The notes beneath the pieces were generated by a model, which did not search any database, was not told the origin of the DNA, and saw only the letters and a program-made list of their open reading frames with translations. Shown in pieces: positions 24,662 through 29,659 of a stretch of DNA of 29,714 nucleotides (within the stretch, counting starts at the first letter, position 1; each line of letters begins with the position of its first letter). The DNA lies in the IMG/VR virus record IMGVR_UViG_3300031977_000438, positions 1 through 29,714 of that record, one strand, 5' to 3'. This DNA comes from a virus. The position numbers were made by a program, and so were the translations under genes.

Positions 24662-24686
24662 GGTTGTTTCGTTCGTTGGTTGGGGA

Positions 24687-24726
24687 GCGGGGTTGGAATT
24701 AATTTTCCAGCCCCGTTTCTTTTTTT
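24687..24726 (+). terminator. Intrinsic terminator after first early unit
   Basis: A 12-bp stem (GCGGGGTTGGAA at 24687-24698 with TTCCAGCCCCGT at 24705-24716, including G-T pairs) encloses a 6-nt loop TTAATT and is followed by TTTCTTTTTTT. Stem, loop and T-run are all typical of a rho-independent terminator in the rightward direction. There is no T-run on the other strand. Confidence 0.9.
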
Positions 24727-24727
24727 G

Positions 24728-24760
24728 TTGACAGGGTGTTTGATAACCGATATTGGTTAT
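24728..24760 (+). promoter_or_regulatory. Promoter with palindromic operator candidate
   Basis: TTGACA (24728-24733) lies directly after the terminator, with a possible -10 TATTGG (24751-24756) at 17-nt spacing. Overlapping the spacer and -10 is ATAACCGATATTGGTTAT (24743-24760), an 18-bp palindrome with a single mismatched pair at the inner G/T. A dimeric repressor bound there would block RNA polymerase. The eight bases TTGACAGG are shared with the divergent promoter at 24043-24050. The regulator is unknown; the ribbon-helix-helix protein is the nearest candidate. Confidence 0.5.
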
Positions 24761-24762
24761 GT

Positions 24763-24792
24763 ATCGTTAATCAATGAAGGGAACGAACGATG
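24763..24792 (+). promoter_or_regulatory. 5' leader hairpin with Shine-Dalgarno in the loop (copy 1)
   Basis: ATCGTT (24763-24768) pairs with AACGAT (24786-24791); the right arm covers the first two bases of the start codon. The 17-nt loop AATCAATGAAGGGAACG contains the ribosome site AAGGGA. The loop matches the leader of the DUF932 gene (27798-27814) at 14 of 17 positions, while the stem sequences differ but stay complementary. Confidence 0.5.
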
Positions 24793-25026
24793 GCTAAAAT
24801 GACTGAACAACAAATATTTGCTAGAATGTCTGGACACTTTCTATGCCAACATTTGCCTGATGATTGGGCAGACTGGCCTGAAGAAAAGTTAGATAAGTTT
24901 TTTGAGGACAACGCATGGGAACCGCTAGAATATTGGCCTGTCAATGATGTTTATGAATTGATTGACAGCCTGACTAGGGATGTGATGAACCTGATGGGCG
25001 TTGATGGTACTGACCAACTACTGTAA
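24790..25026 (+). CDS. Hypothetical acidic Trp-rich protein
   Basis: 78 residues, the first gene after the terminator-promoter block. It is acidic and rich in Trp/Asp (HLPDDWADWPEEKLDKFFED, EPLEYWPVNDVYELIDSL). Negatively charged small phage proteins sometimes mimic DNA, but no known family is recognised here. Translation probably starts from the loop-exposed AAGGGAACG site. It may be an early protein because of its own promoter. Confidence 0.6.
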   Translation: MAKMTEQQIFARMSGHFLCQHLPDDWADWPEEKLDKFFEDNAWEPLEYWPVNDVYELIDSLTRDVMNLMGVDGTDQLL

Positions 25027-25035
25027 GGGAGATTG

Positions 25036-25248
25036 ATGATGAAGTTTGATTCAGATAAATCCTACAGCGTACTCGTATGGGATATGCCTGTCGCTGTATT
25101 TGACAACGAACTGGATGACTACATTCGTAATGAAGATGGCACAGTAAAGCTGTTCAACATATCCAACTATGACTATTCATATATCTGTGATGATGTGGAT
25201 GTGGATGAACTGCAGGAACGTAACAAGGGAGATGACTACGATGGCTAA
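25036..25248 (+). CDS. Hypothetical acidic protein
   Basis: 70 residues. AAGGGAG sits 5-8 nt before two adjacent ATG codons (25036 and 25039); a TTG at 25033 is less likely. The product is Asp/Tyr-rich (FDSDKSYSVLVWDMPVAVFD, NYDYSYICDDVDVDELQE), with two strand-like stretches. No family is recognised. The stop overlaps the next gene by 8 nt. Confidence 0.55.
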   Translation: MMKFDSDKSYSVLVWDMPVAVFDNELDDYIRNEDGTVKLFNISNYDYSYICDDVDVDELQERNKGDDYDG

Positions 25249-25522
25249 AAAACTAGAGAACATGACGATTGATGAACGCATGGCCTATTGGGAAAACCAA
25301 CGGGAAAAGGAACGCATACAGCGCAGAAACCGCATTGGTAAACTGTCTATGGAACAACGGTGCGCTGTAATTGAGGTACAGAAGTGGCTTGATGATGTCT
25401 TGGACTTGGCATTATATCCTGACATGGGCGGTATCAAATGTGTGTCAGCATACGCATTGCAAGAGTTGTCAGATGCACGGGACAAACTAAAGTTTGAGTT
25501 TAATTTAGATGAACGTAGCTAG
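25241..25522 (+). CDS. Hypothetical helical protein
   Basis: 93 residues. The start at 25241 is chosen because AAGGGAG lies 10 nt upstream and it overlaps the preceding gene by only 8 nt; an upstream start would overlap it by 80. It is mostly helical and charged (MTIDERMAYWENQREKERIQ, MEQRCAVIEVQKWLDDVLDL, LQELSDARDKLKFEF). No known motif is visible. It overlaps the next gene by 14 nt. Confidence 0.55.
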   Translation: MAKKLENMTIDERMAYWENQREKERIQRRNRIGKLSMEQRCAVIEVQKWLDDVLDLALYPDMGGIKCVSAYALQELSDARDKLKFEFNLDERS

Positions 25523-25784
25523 ACCCAAAGAAGCCGCGTGGGACAACGCCAAGCTGTACCGCGTGGATTTCTTCGACATGAGATTACCAGTATCCGGCAC
25601 ACGGCTCGTGTGGGCTGTTGTCGGTTACAAGTGGGTTCGCATTTGCACACCAGTACAAAACAAGAAGTTTCGTATGCGGCGTGGCGAATGGGACAAAATG
25701 TCAACACAGTTAATAGAGGAAACCGATGATGAACGTACCGACATTCAAGGAACTGAAGCGGGACTTACAAATCCTAGAGATTGA
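25509..25784 (+). CDS. Hypothetical protein
   Basis: 91 residues (MNVARPKEAAWDNAKLYRVD to EAGLTNPRD). The centre suggests beta-strands with aromatic and basic residues (RLVWAVVGYKWVRICTPV, KKFRMRRGEWDKM), followed by an acidic C-terminus. There is no strong ribosome site; it overlaps the gene before it by 14 nt and the one after it by 59 nt. The family is not recognised. The alternative frame over 25538-25729 looks like a shadow. Confidence 0.5.
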   Translation: MNVARPKEAAWDNAKLYRVDFFDMRLPVSGTRLVWAVVGYKWVRICTPVQNKKFRMRRGEWDKMSTQLIEETDDERTDIQGTEAGLTNPRD

Positions 25785-25899
25785 ACCAGAATATGATCGT
25801 ATGGGGCGAATCAAGTTGACAGGCAATCGCCCAGTCAATAGTAGGATTGCTAAACTTATGATGCAGGAAAAGAACAATGAAGAGAAAATTTGTAGTTGA
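25726..25899 (+). CDS. Small hypothetical protein (57 residues)
   Basis: Starts at tandem ATG codons after GAGGAAACCG, a good ribosome site. The product is MMNVPTFKELKRDLQILEIE, then PEYDRMGRIKLTGNRPVNS and RIAKLMMQEKNNEEKICS. It is charged and helical with a short basic middle, and no family is recognised. It overlaps the genes on both sides (59 and 23 nt), consistent with the packed early region. Confidence 0.5.
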   Translation: MMNVPTFKELKRDLQILEIEPEYDRMGRIKLTGNRPVNSRIAKLMMQEKNNEEKICS

Positions 25900-26068
25900 T
25901 GTCGTCGCGTCGGTTTCAGCCCGTGTACCTATTGGGGCTGATAGTGAGGATGAAGCAAAGGAATTAGCCATAGAATCATTCAAGCTAGACCCGTTGATAA
26001 ATGGGTTGATTGTTTCAGATTACATTGATACGTTTGATTATGACATACATGATATAGGCGAGGTGTGA
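25877..26068 (+). CDS. Small hypothetical protein (63 residues)
   Basis: Begins MKRKFVVDVVASVSARVPIG, then ADSEDEAKELAIESFKL, and ends in an acidic Tyr/Asp segment. The strand, helix and strand pattern with SEDEA at the helix start recalls small cold-shock- or ferredoxin-like phage folds, but no firm family is seen. AGGAAAAGAACA precedes the ATG. Its stop lies 2 nt before the next ATG. Confidence 0.55.
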   Translation: MKRKFVVDVVASVSARVPIGADSEDEAKELAIESFKLDPLINGLIVSDYIDTFDYDIHDIGEV

Positions 26069-26070
26069 CG

Positions 26071-26274
26071 ATGGGTAAAATGAAAGCATTGGCAATGGAC
26101 AACGAAGACAAATGGTTTGACATTGCCGGATCAGTCATTGGCGGCTGTGAGTTTGTCGGTGAGTTTATGCAACAGATGGAACCACACCGTGACCTGATGG
26201 CGCACTTCACTGACAATGAACTGAGCGAATTGATGCGGGAAACTTGGGATAACTTTTGGGAAGACAAACGATGA
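26071..26274 (+). CDS. Hypothetical acidic protein
   Basis: 67 residues with GAGGTG 5 nt before the ATG at 26071, which favours this start over the GTG at 26065. It is acidic and helical (MGKMKALAMDNEDKWFDIAG, FTDNELSELMRETWDNFWED). No motif is recognised. The end overlaps the following ATG by 4 nt. Confidence 0.55.
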   Translation: MGKMKALAMDNEDKWFDIAGSVIGGCEFVGEFMQQMEPHRDLMAHFTDNELSELMRETWDNFWEDKR

Positions 26275-26474
26275 ACTTTTATATTGATCCTATCTATCCT
26301 GACAAGGCAAGCGACCCACGCCTGACAAACGTGGCTGACAAATGGCGGACACTGAACAGACAAATCAGTGATGCTGACTGGCATGACAAGCCTGTGACAA
26401 AAGCACAACGTGACAAACTGGCAACACTTAGACAAATGGTGCGACATGGCAAACTATACACACCAAATTTCTAG
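26271..26474 (+). CDS. Hypothetical protein
   Basis: 67 residues starting MNFYIDPIYPDKASDPRLTN. The ATG at 26271 is coupled to the previous stop by a 4-nt overlap. The middle and end are basic and helical (DKWRTLNRQISDADWHDK, KAQRDKLATLRQMVRHGKLY). I do not recognise the family. It overlaps the zinc-ribbon gene by 29 nt. Confidence 0.5.
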   Translation: MNFYIDPIYPDKASDPRLTNVADKWRTLNRQISDADWHDKPVTKAQRDKLATLRQMVRHGKLYTPNF

Positions 26475-26640
26475 ACAAACACCTGACAAACGAACCACAC
26501 TATCAAGAGATTATCCGTGCTATGATTGCGGCGAACCATCAATGGTTTATGTAGATAGTTTGTTTTATTGTCCTAAATGTTATCTAAAAAAACAGGGTGC
26601 CAAAATAAAACCGCTTGACCATCGCGGATTTTATCCGTAA
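26446..26640 (+). CDS. Zinc-ribbon protein
   Basis: 64 residues from the ATG at 26446; a GTG at 26410 is possible and neither has a strong ribosome site. A basic, Thr-rich N-terminus is followed by YPCYDCGEPSMVYVDSLFYC and PKCYLKKQGAKIKPLDHRGF. The two CxxC pairs form a treble-clef or ribbon-type zinc site around a short beta-hairpin. Such proteins often contact nucleic acid or RNA polymerase, but the role here is unknown. The stop codon region forms the left arm of the next leader hairpin. Confidence 0.6.
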   Translation: MANYTHQISRQTPDKRTTLSRDYPCYDCGEPSMVYVDSLFYCPKCYLKKQGAKIKPLDHRGFYP

Positions 26641-26679
26641 CGTTTGCGAACCAACAAACGAAAAGGAACCAACGTTATG
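26638..26679 (+). promoter_or_regulatory. 5' leader hairpin with Shine-Dalgarno in the loop (copy 2)
   Basis: TAACGTT (26638-26644, beginning at the upstream stop codon) is complementary to AACGTTA (26671-26677, ending at the A of the ATG). The loop carries CAAACGAAAAGGAACC, close to the loops of the leaders at 24763 and 27792. A second small inverted repeat (CGTTTG 26641-26646 with CAAACG 26655-26660) could compete with it. Confidence 0.4.
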
Positions 26680-26928
26680 AAAAAACGAATTCACATAAAC
26701 CAGCACGTCATTCGTGCAAATAAGAAAAACGGGACAACCGACCCCGTGATTACTGTTAAAACCAGCCAGCGCAATATCTATGCCGACCGTGTCGAGATTC
26801 GCGGTGCGTCTAATGTTGTTTATTCACCCGATAAACCATTGTCATGTGGTGCCCGTGTTTGGATTGAAACAGAAGCACCCATATTTTGTGAGAGTGGCGG
26901 CAAAATTATTTTGATTAGCGGGGTTTGA
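26677..26928 (+). CDS. Conserved phage protein, beta-rich
   Basis: 83 residues starting MKKRIHINQHVIRANKKNGT, then DPVITVKTSQRNIYADRVEI, a PDKPLSCGARVWIET segment and a Gly-rich end. It is mostly short beta-strands. I recall similar small proteins (IHINQHVI... then PLSCGARVWIET) in other marine phages, without a known function. The start is set by AAAAGGAACC; an upstream frame back to 26644 lacks a ribosome site. The next gene starts 4 nt after the stop. Confidence 0.6.
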   Translation: MKKRIHINQHVIRANKKNGTTDPVITVKTSQRNIYADRVEIRGASNVVYSPDKPLSCGARVWIETEAPIFCESGGKIILISGV

Positions 26929-26932
26929 TGTG

Positions 26933-27547
26933 ATGCAATCTGTAATTAAAATTTCTAAAATGTCCGGCAAGCTTGACGGGTTGCGTGCTATCAGTACCAA
27001 CACCTTAACAAATCCGTTTTGCATCAAAATGAATGCCAGCAAAAAACAAGATAACATATGCACCAAATGTTATAGTGTAGCTATGTTAAATGGGTTGCGC
27101 CGCAATTGCGCCCCAGCTTGGCAACACAACAGCGATATGCTTTCCGGCGGCATCATACCAAAGCACATGTTGCCAACTATATTGGATGCATTCTTTCGGT
27201 TTTCTGCACATGGTGAATTGATCAATCTTGTTCATTTAGAAAACTTGCACAACATCGCGCTTCATAACCCGCATTGCAGTTTTGCGTTATGGACTAAGCG
27301 CAAAGATTTTATCCGTAAGTTTTACAGCCAGCATCAAAAGCCAGCCAATTTAATCTTGATATATAGCAACCCGACCATCAATCGCGTCATGCAATCCCCG
27401 CCTGAATTTTTCGACCGTACTTTCAATAATGTTGAAAAGCACTTTGCAGGTATTGAACAGAATTGCACGGGGCAAAAATGCCGTGATTGTCTGCTTTGCT
27501 ATACTATCGGCAACGGGGTTCAAACAATTGTCGAGGCGGTAAAGTGA
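26933..27547 (+). CDS. Cys-rich phage protein resembling GP88/radical-SAM-like barrels
   Basis: 204 residues. Cysteines cluster at C30, C43-x2-C46 (NICTKCYS), C59, C115, and a ferredoxin-like C-terminal set C178-x4-C183-x2-C186-x2-C189. The centre alternates helices and strands (HGELINLVHLENLHNIAL, CSFALWTKRKDF, ANLILIYSNPTIN) in a pattern recalling TIM-barrel radical SAM relatives and the phage Gene Product 88 family, which also carry a CxxCY element. A canonical CxxxCxxC is absent, so radical SAM chemistry is not established; an Fe-S or zinc protein is the safer statement. The stop codon lies inside the first copy of a 21-nt direct repeat. Confidence 0.5.
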   Translation: MQSVIKISKMSGKLDGLRAISTNTLTNPFCIKMNASKKQDNICTKCYSVAMLNGLRRNCAPAWQHNSDMLSGGIIPKHMLPTILDAFFRFSAHGELINLVHLENLHNIALHNPHCSFALWTKRKDFIRKFYSQHQKPANLILIYSNPTINRVMQSPPEFFDRTFNNVEKHFAGIEQNCTGQKCRDCLLCYTIGNGVQTIVEAVK

Positions 27548-27599
27548 CAAACGGGGCGACACTAAACAAAACCGACTTGTGACAAACGGGGCGACACTA
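27544..27599 (+). repeat. 21-nt direct repeat, two copies
   Basis: Copies at 27544-27564 and 27579-27599 are identical over 21 nt (GTGACAAACGGGGCGACACT plus one A) with a 35-nt period. The first copy contains the TGA stop of the Cys-rich gene. The second continues into TATAGT, giving CGACACTATAG, which partly resembles the core of T7-type promoters. The repeat may be a protein-binding pair, a promoter element or a small duplication. Confidence 0.8.
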
Positions 27600-27693
27600 T
27601 AGTTTTTTTGGGGTGCCATGCCGCATCGGTTGTTGGTTCCGGCGGCGGTGGCATCATCGGGCAAGTTGAGTAGCGGGGCTTGCCCAACGGGGC

Positions 27694-27724
27694 GGGGCGG
27701 GATTTTTTCCCGCCTCGTTTTTTT
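27694..27724 (+). terminator. Intrinsic terminator before the DUF932 gene
   Basis: GGGGCGGG (27694-27701) pairs with CCCGCCTC (27709-27716) around the loop ATTTTTT, and a run of seven T follows at 27718-27724. The stem is eight pairs with one G-T. A second hairpin lies just upstream at 27659-27685 and may assist. It ends transcription of the 24.8-27.5 kb unit. Confidence 0.85.
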
Positions 27725-27750
27725 ATCTGAATTTTTTTTGCGTTGGGGGG

Positions 27751-27778
27751 TTCCCATTACGTCAAATCGGTGTATGAT
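27751..27778 (+). promoter_or_regulatory. Promoter candidate for the DUF932 unit
   Basis: TATGAT (27773-27778) matches the -10 consensus at five of six bases; TTCCCA (27751-27756) is a four-of-six -35 at 16-nt spacing. It lies between the terminator and the leader, about 15 nt before the leader hairpin, which is where a promoter is needed. Confidence 0.45.
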
Positions 27779-27791
27779 TCGTGTATGTTAA

Positions 27792-27823
27792 ATGTTCAAT
27801 CAACGAAAGGAACCGAACATATG
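27792..27823 (+). promoter_or_regulatory. 5' leader hairpin with Shine-Dalgarno in the loop (copy 3)
   Basis: ATGTTC (27792-27797) pairs with GAACAT (27815-27820), which abuts the ATG. The 17-nt loop AATCAACGAAAGGAACC holds the AAAGGA ribosome site. It has the same loop length and 14 of 17 bases in common with copy 1, but a different, still complementary stem. Confidence 0.5.
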
Positions 27824-28834
27824 TTTGATTTAATCCAACCTGAATATAAAAACGAAGGCGGCGCGACCGTCTATGAACATGCCAACATTGCCGATATATC
27901 TATTTTTAAAGATATGGGTTCGGTGCGGCGGGTGCCTATTGAGGCGGTGACCGCTCAACATTATAGTGATGTTGAATTGTGCGAGTATCAGCCGATGCCC
28001 GATTACTCGGCTTTGCAAAATACCGCAACCGGGGAAGTGTTAAAGACCCGTCCTGTCGGTGCCAGTTATAAACTTGTGCCGCATGATGAACTATTCGCCA
28101 ATCATGCCGACGTGCTGGGTGCAACCGACTTGCCGACCAGCAATGTTGCGGTCATGGATCGCATCTACGACGGGGGGTTGCGTGCTCATAGAACTGTCCA
28201 CTTTTTAGACTTGCAACATGGCGTCGGTGAAAAGCAGGATAATGTTGTTTGCCGCATGGATATTTTCAACAGCATTGATATGAGTTGGGCTTTCCAGATA
28301 TTCAGCGGGGCATATCGTGACTTGTGCCGCAATACGCTAGTTTTCGGCGGGGAAAAGGCTTACCACCAAAAATCGAAACATACTAAAAACCTTGAGCCAA
28401 CCGCGCTTATCAGCAAGGCGGCAATGGGTTTGTCTATGTGGGAAAACCAGCTTGACCAGATGCAATTGTGGCAGGGTGCCAAATTATCGGATGAACAATT
28501 CGGGGATATTTTGGCGCAATCCGTTTGCTATAAATCTGGGGCAGCAGCCGAACAAGGCAAGGTGAAACCAGTCAACGAACGTTTGTTCAATTACCTGATG
28601 CACCAATTCAACGCTGAAAAGCAGGAACTGGGCGCGACCATGTGGGCGGCTTATAATGCTCTGACGCATTGGGCAACCCATACAAATGTGACATGGACGG
28701 GTGCAGATGGCATTGACCGGCAGACTGGGAAGAACACAGCCAGCCAGCATATGGTTCAGCGCAAACGCAACGAAGACGTGCGGAACGTTATCACGTCACC
28801 GTCATGGCTATATCTTGAGGGGCTGGCGGCATAA
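27821..28834 (+). CDS. DUF932 (phage/plasmid-like) protein
   Basis: 337 residues starting MFDLIQPEYKNEGGATVYEH. The sequence follows the DUF932 pattern: an N-terminal segment with the Tyr-rich YKLVPHDELFANHADVLG, a central HRTVHFLDLQHG and VVCRMDIFNSIDMSWAFQIF, then GAYRDLCRNTLVFG with a His/Lys-rich stretch and AALGLSMWEN-like helix, and a C-terminal helical domain with LTHWATH. DUF932 occurs in phages, plasmids and mobile elements, often near anti-restriction or replication genes; its function is unknown. It has its own promoter and terminator upstream. The start follows AAAGGAACCGAACAT. Confidence 0.8.
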   Translation: MFDLIQPEYKNEGGATVYEHANIADISIFKDMGSVRRVPIEAVTAQHYSDVELCEYQPMPDYSALQNTATGEVLKTRPVGASYKLVPHDELFANHADVLGATDLPTSNVAVMDRIYDGGLRAHRTVHFLDLQHGVGEKQDNVVCRMDIFNSIDMSWAFQIFSGAYRDLCRNTLVFGGEKAYHQKSKHTKNLEPTALISKAAMGLSMWENQLDQMQLWQGAKLSDEQFGDILAQSVCYKSGAAAEQGKVKPVNERLFNYLMHQFNAEKQELGATMWAAYNALTHWATHTNVTWTGADGIDRQTGKNTASQHMVQRKRNEDVRNVITSPSWLYLEGLAA

Positions 28835-28835
28835 C

Positions 28836-28916
28836 ATGGAAGCCATTTTATTTCTTTACCGGACAGCGGTGCTGGTATTTCTGATCTTGTTAATCACCGC
28901 TTTCTTGTCAATTTAA
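28836..28916 (+). CDS. Membrane micro-protein (26 residues)
   Basis: A 26-residue frame, MEAILFLYRTAVLVFLILLI plus TAFLSI, starting 1 nt after the DUF932 stop. Nearly the whole peptide is one transmembrane helix with a single Arg. There is a weak GAGGGG upstream, so translation may depend on coupling to the DUF932 gene. Short hydrophobic peptides in phage early regions can affect host membranes, but this remains speculation. It may also be a chance frame. Confidence 0.45.
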   Translation: MEAILFLYRTAVLVFLILLITAFLSI

Positions 28917-28941
28917 CTGGAAGAAAGGAACCAGAACGATG
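28917..28941 (+). promoter_or_regulatory. Ribosome site in a short hairpin (related leader)
   Basis: CTGG (28917-28920) and CCAG (28931-28934) flank the loop AAGAAAGGAA, which carries the ribosome site, and GAACG follows immediately before the ATG. The GAAAGGAACC element is shared with the leaders at 26665 and 27804, but the stem is only 4 bp. Confidence 0.35.
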
Positions 28942-29331
28942 ACAACCAACAACGAACACATCAAAGAGCTTTGCAACCAGCTTGTTTCGGCTGTCCGTGC
29001 CGACGTAAAGCAGGATTTATACCAGCGGTTTAAGGCTGAGTTTGATTTTCAAACTGGTATGCACGGGGAACCTATCAACCAACCGCGGCAGAAAACGCGG
29101 GGGCAGCGGGGCAAAGATAAACGCCCGTTTCGTGCTAATTCCCCGCTTGCCAGAATCTATCGGACTCTTGCCAGCCGTAAACATGGCGTCAATATCAACA
29201 CGCTTTGCCGTGAAACTGGGTGCGATAGAAAGGCGGTGCAAAACGCCATTCATAGGTTGCGGGGGCATGGTTATGAAATCGTGAGTGTCCGGCGGGGATA
29301 TCGCTTGCCTAAATACAAGCTTGCAAGCTAA
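28939..29331 (+). CDS. Winged-helix DNA-binding protein
   Basis: 130 residues. Residues 1-45 are helical, then a basic Arg/Gln-rich linker (QPRQKTRGQRGKDKRPF), then a C-terminal winged helix-turn-helix: LARIYRTLASRKHGVNINTL, CRETGCDRKAVQNAIHRLRG as turn and recognition helix, and a beta-wing HGYEIVSVRRGYRLPKYKL. It probably binds DNA and regulates phage or host transcription. The start is set by GAAAGGAACC. Its target is unknown; the operators noted in this window are candidates only. Confidence 0.65.
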   Translation: MTTNNEHIKELCNQLVSAVRADVKQDLYQRFKAEFDFQTGMHGEPINQPRQKTRGQRGKDKRPFRANSPLARIYRTLASRKHGVNINTLCRETGCDRKAVQNAIHRLRGHGYEIVSVRRGYRLPKYKLAS

Positions 29332-29413
29332 TCCGAAACCGACTAATACTATTGGGGCTGGCGGCGCGGTGTTGCCAGTCTCACTTGAAACCGACAAAGA
29401 AGGAACCGACGAT

Positions 29414-29659
29414 ATGAAAAGCACAATTTCACTTGATAAAGATAATTTCGAAACCGACGCAAAACGCGTGGTTGCTATTACCACAGTCGAAGCCGATCTG
29501 ATCTTGCAGTCTATTGAAGCACTCGAAACACAGGCATCGGCGGCAAAGGCATTGCTTCGAACTTTGGGCTTCGATCATTATACCCATGCAACCGACAACC
29601 CGCGCACCATTGCACGGTTGAACCTGACAGTTAAAGAGGCCAGCGATGACAGCAACTAG
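29414..29659 (+). CDS. Hypothetical helical protein
   Basis: 81 residues from the ATG at 29414, preceded by AAGAAGGAACCGACGAT; the upstream frame to 29285 lies inside the winged-helix gene and is rejected. The product starts MKSTISLDKDNFETDAKRVV and is mainly helical (TVEADLILQSIEALETQASA, KALLRTLGF). No motif is recognised. AACCGAC occurs at 29389, 29404 and 29452, that is, in the leader and the first codons. Confidence 0.55.
   Translation: MKSTISLDKDNFETDAKRVVAITTVEADLILQSIEALETQASAAKALLRTLGFDHYTHATDNPRTIARLNLTVKEASDDSN

Larger units (their letters stand above)
27600..27820 (+). other. Non-coding regulatory gap
   Basis: Together with the repeat above, this is the longest gap without a credible gene (273 nt). 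It holds a hairpin (GGGCAAG 27659-27665 with CTTGCCC 27679-27685), an intrinsic terminator, a promoter candidate and the leader of the DUF932 gene. The frame extending the DUF932 gene to 27743 lacks a ribosome site and crosses these elements. GC-rich runs make it stand out from its surroundings. Confidence 0.6.
451..29596. repeat. Dispersed heptamer AACCGAC / GTCGGTT, at least 46 copies
   Basis: Found by reading both strands. AACCGAC begins at 451, 4135, 4989, 5094, 6377, 6645, 7480, 8567, 9648, 10329, 10703, 13335, 15766, 16295, 16778, 19348, 19439, 20718, 22384, 26736, 27570, 28123, 29337, 29389, 29404, 29452 and 29590. GTCGGTT begins at 3261, 6060, 6127, 6479, 6531, 8762, 9973, 11218, 14153, 19240, 20528, 20536, 21602, 23308, 23756, 23866, 24297, 25620 and 25909. 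The base before AACCGAC is A in 27 copies and C in 12. About 3-4 copies are expected by base composition. All three reading frames are used. Confidence 0.8.

Noticed and set aside
25538-25729. Alternative plus-strand frame within the gene at 25509
   Set aside because: No good ribosome site, His/Arg-rich shadow-like composition, and the 25509 frame covers it.
27590-27605. T7-class promoter at CGACACTATAG
   Set aside because: Only part of the consensus matches, it occurs once, and no single-subunit RNA polymerase gene is in the window; kept only as a possibility within the repeat finding.
27743-27820. Upstream extension of the DUF932 gene
   Set aside because: It would cross the promoter and leader hairpin; AAAGGAACCGAACAT marks the ATG at 27821.
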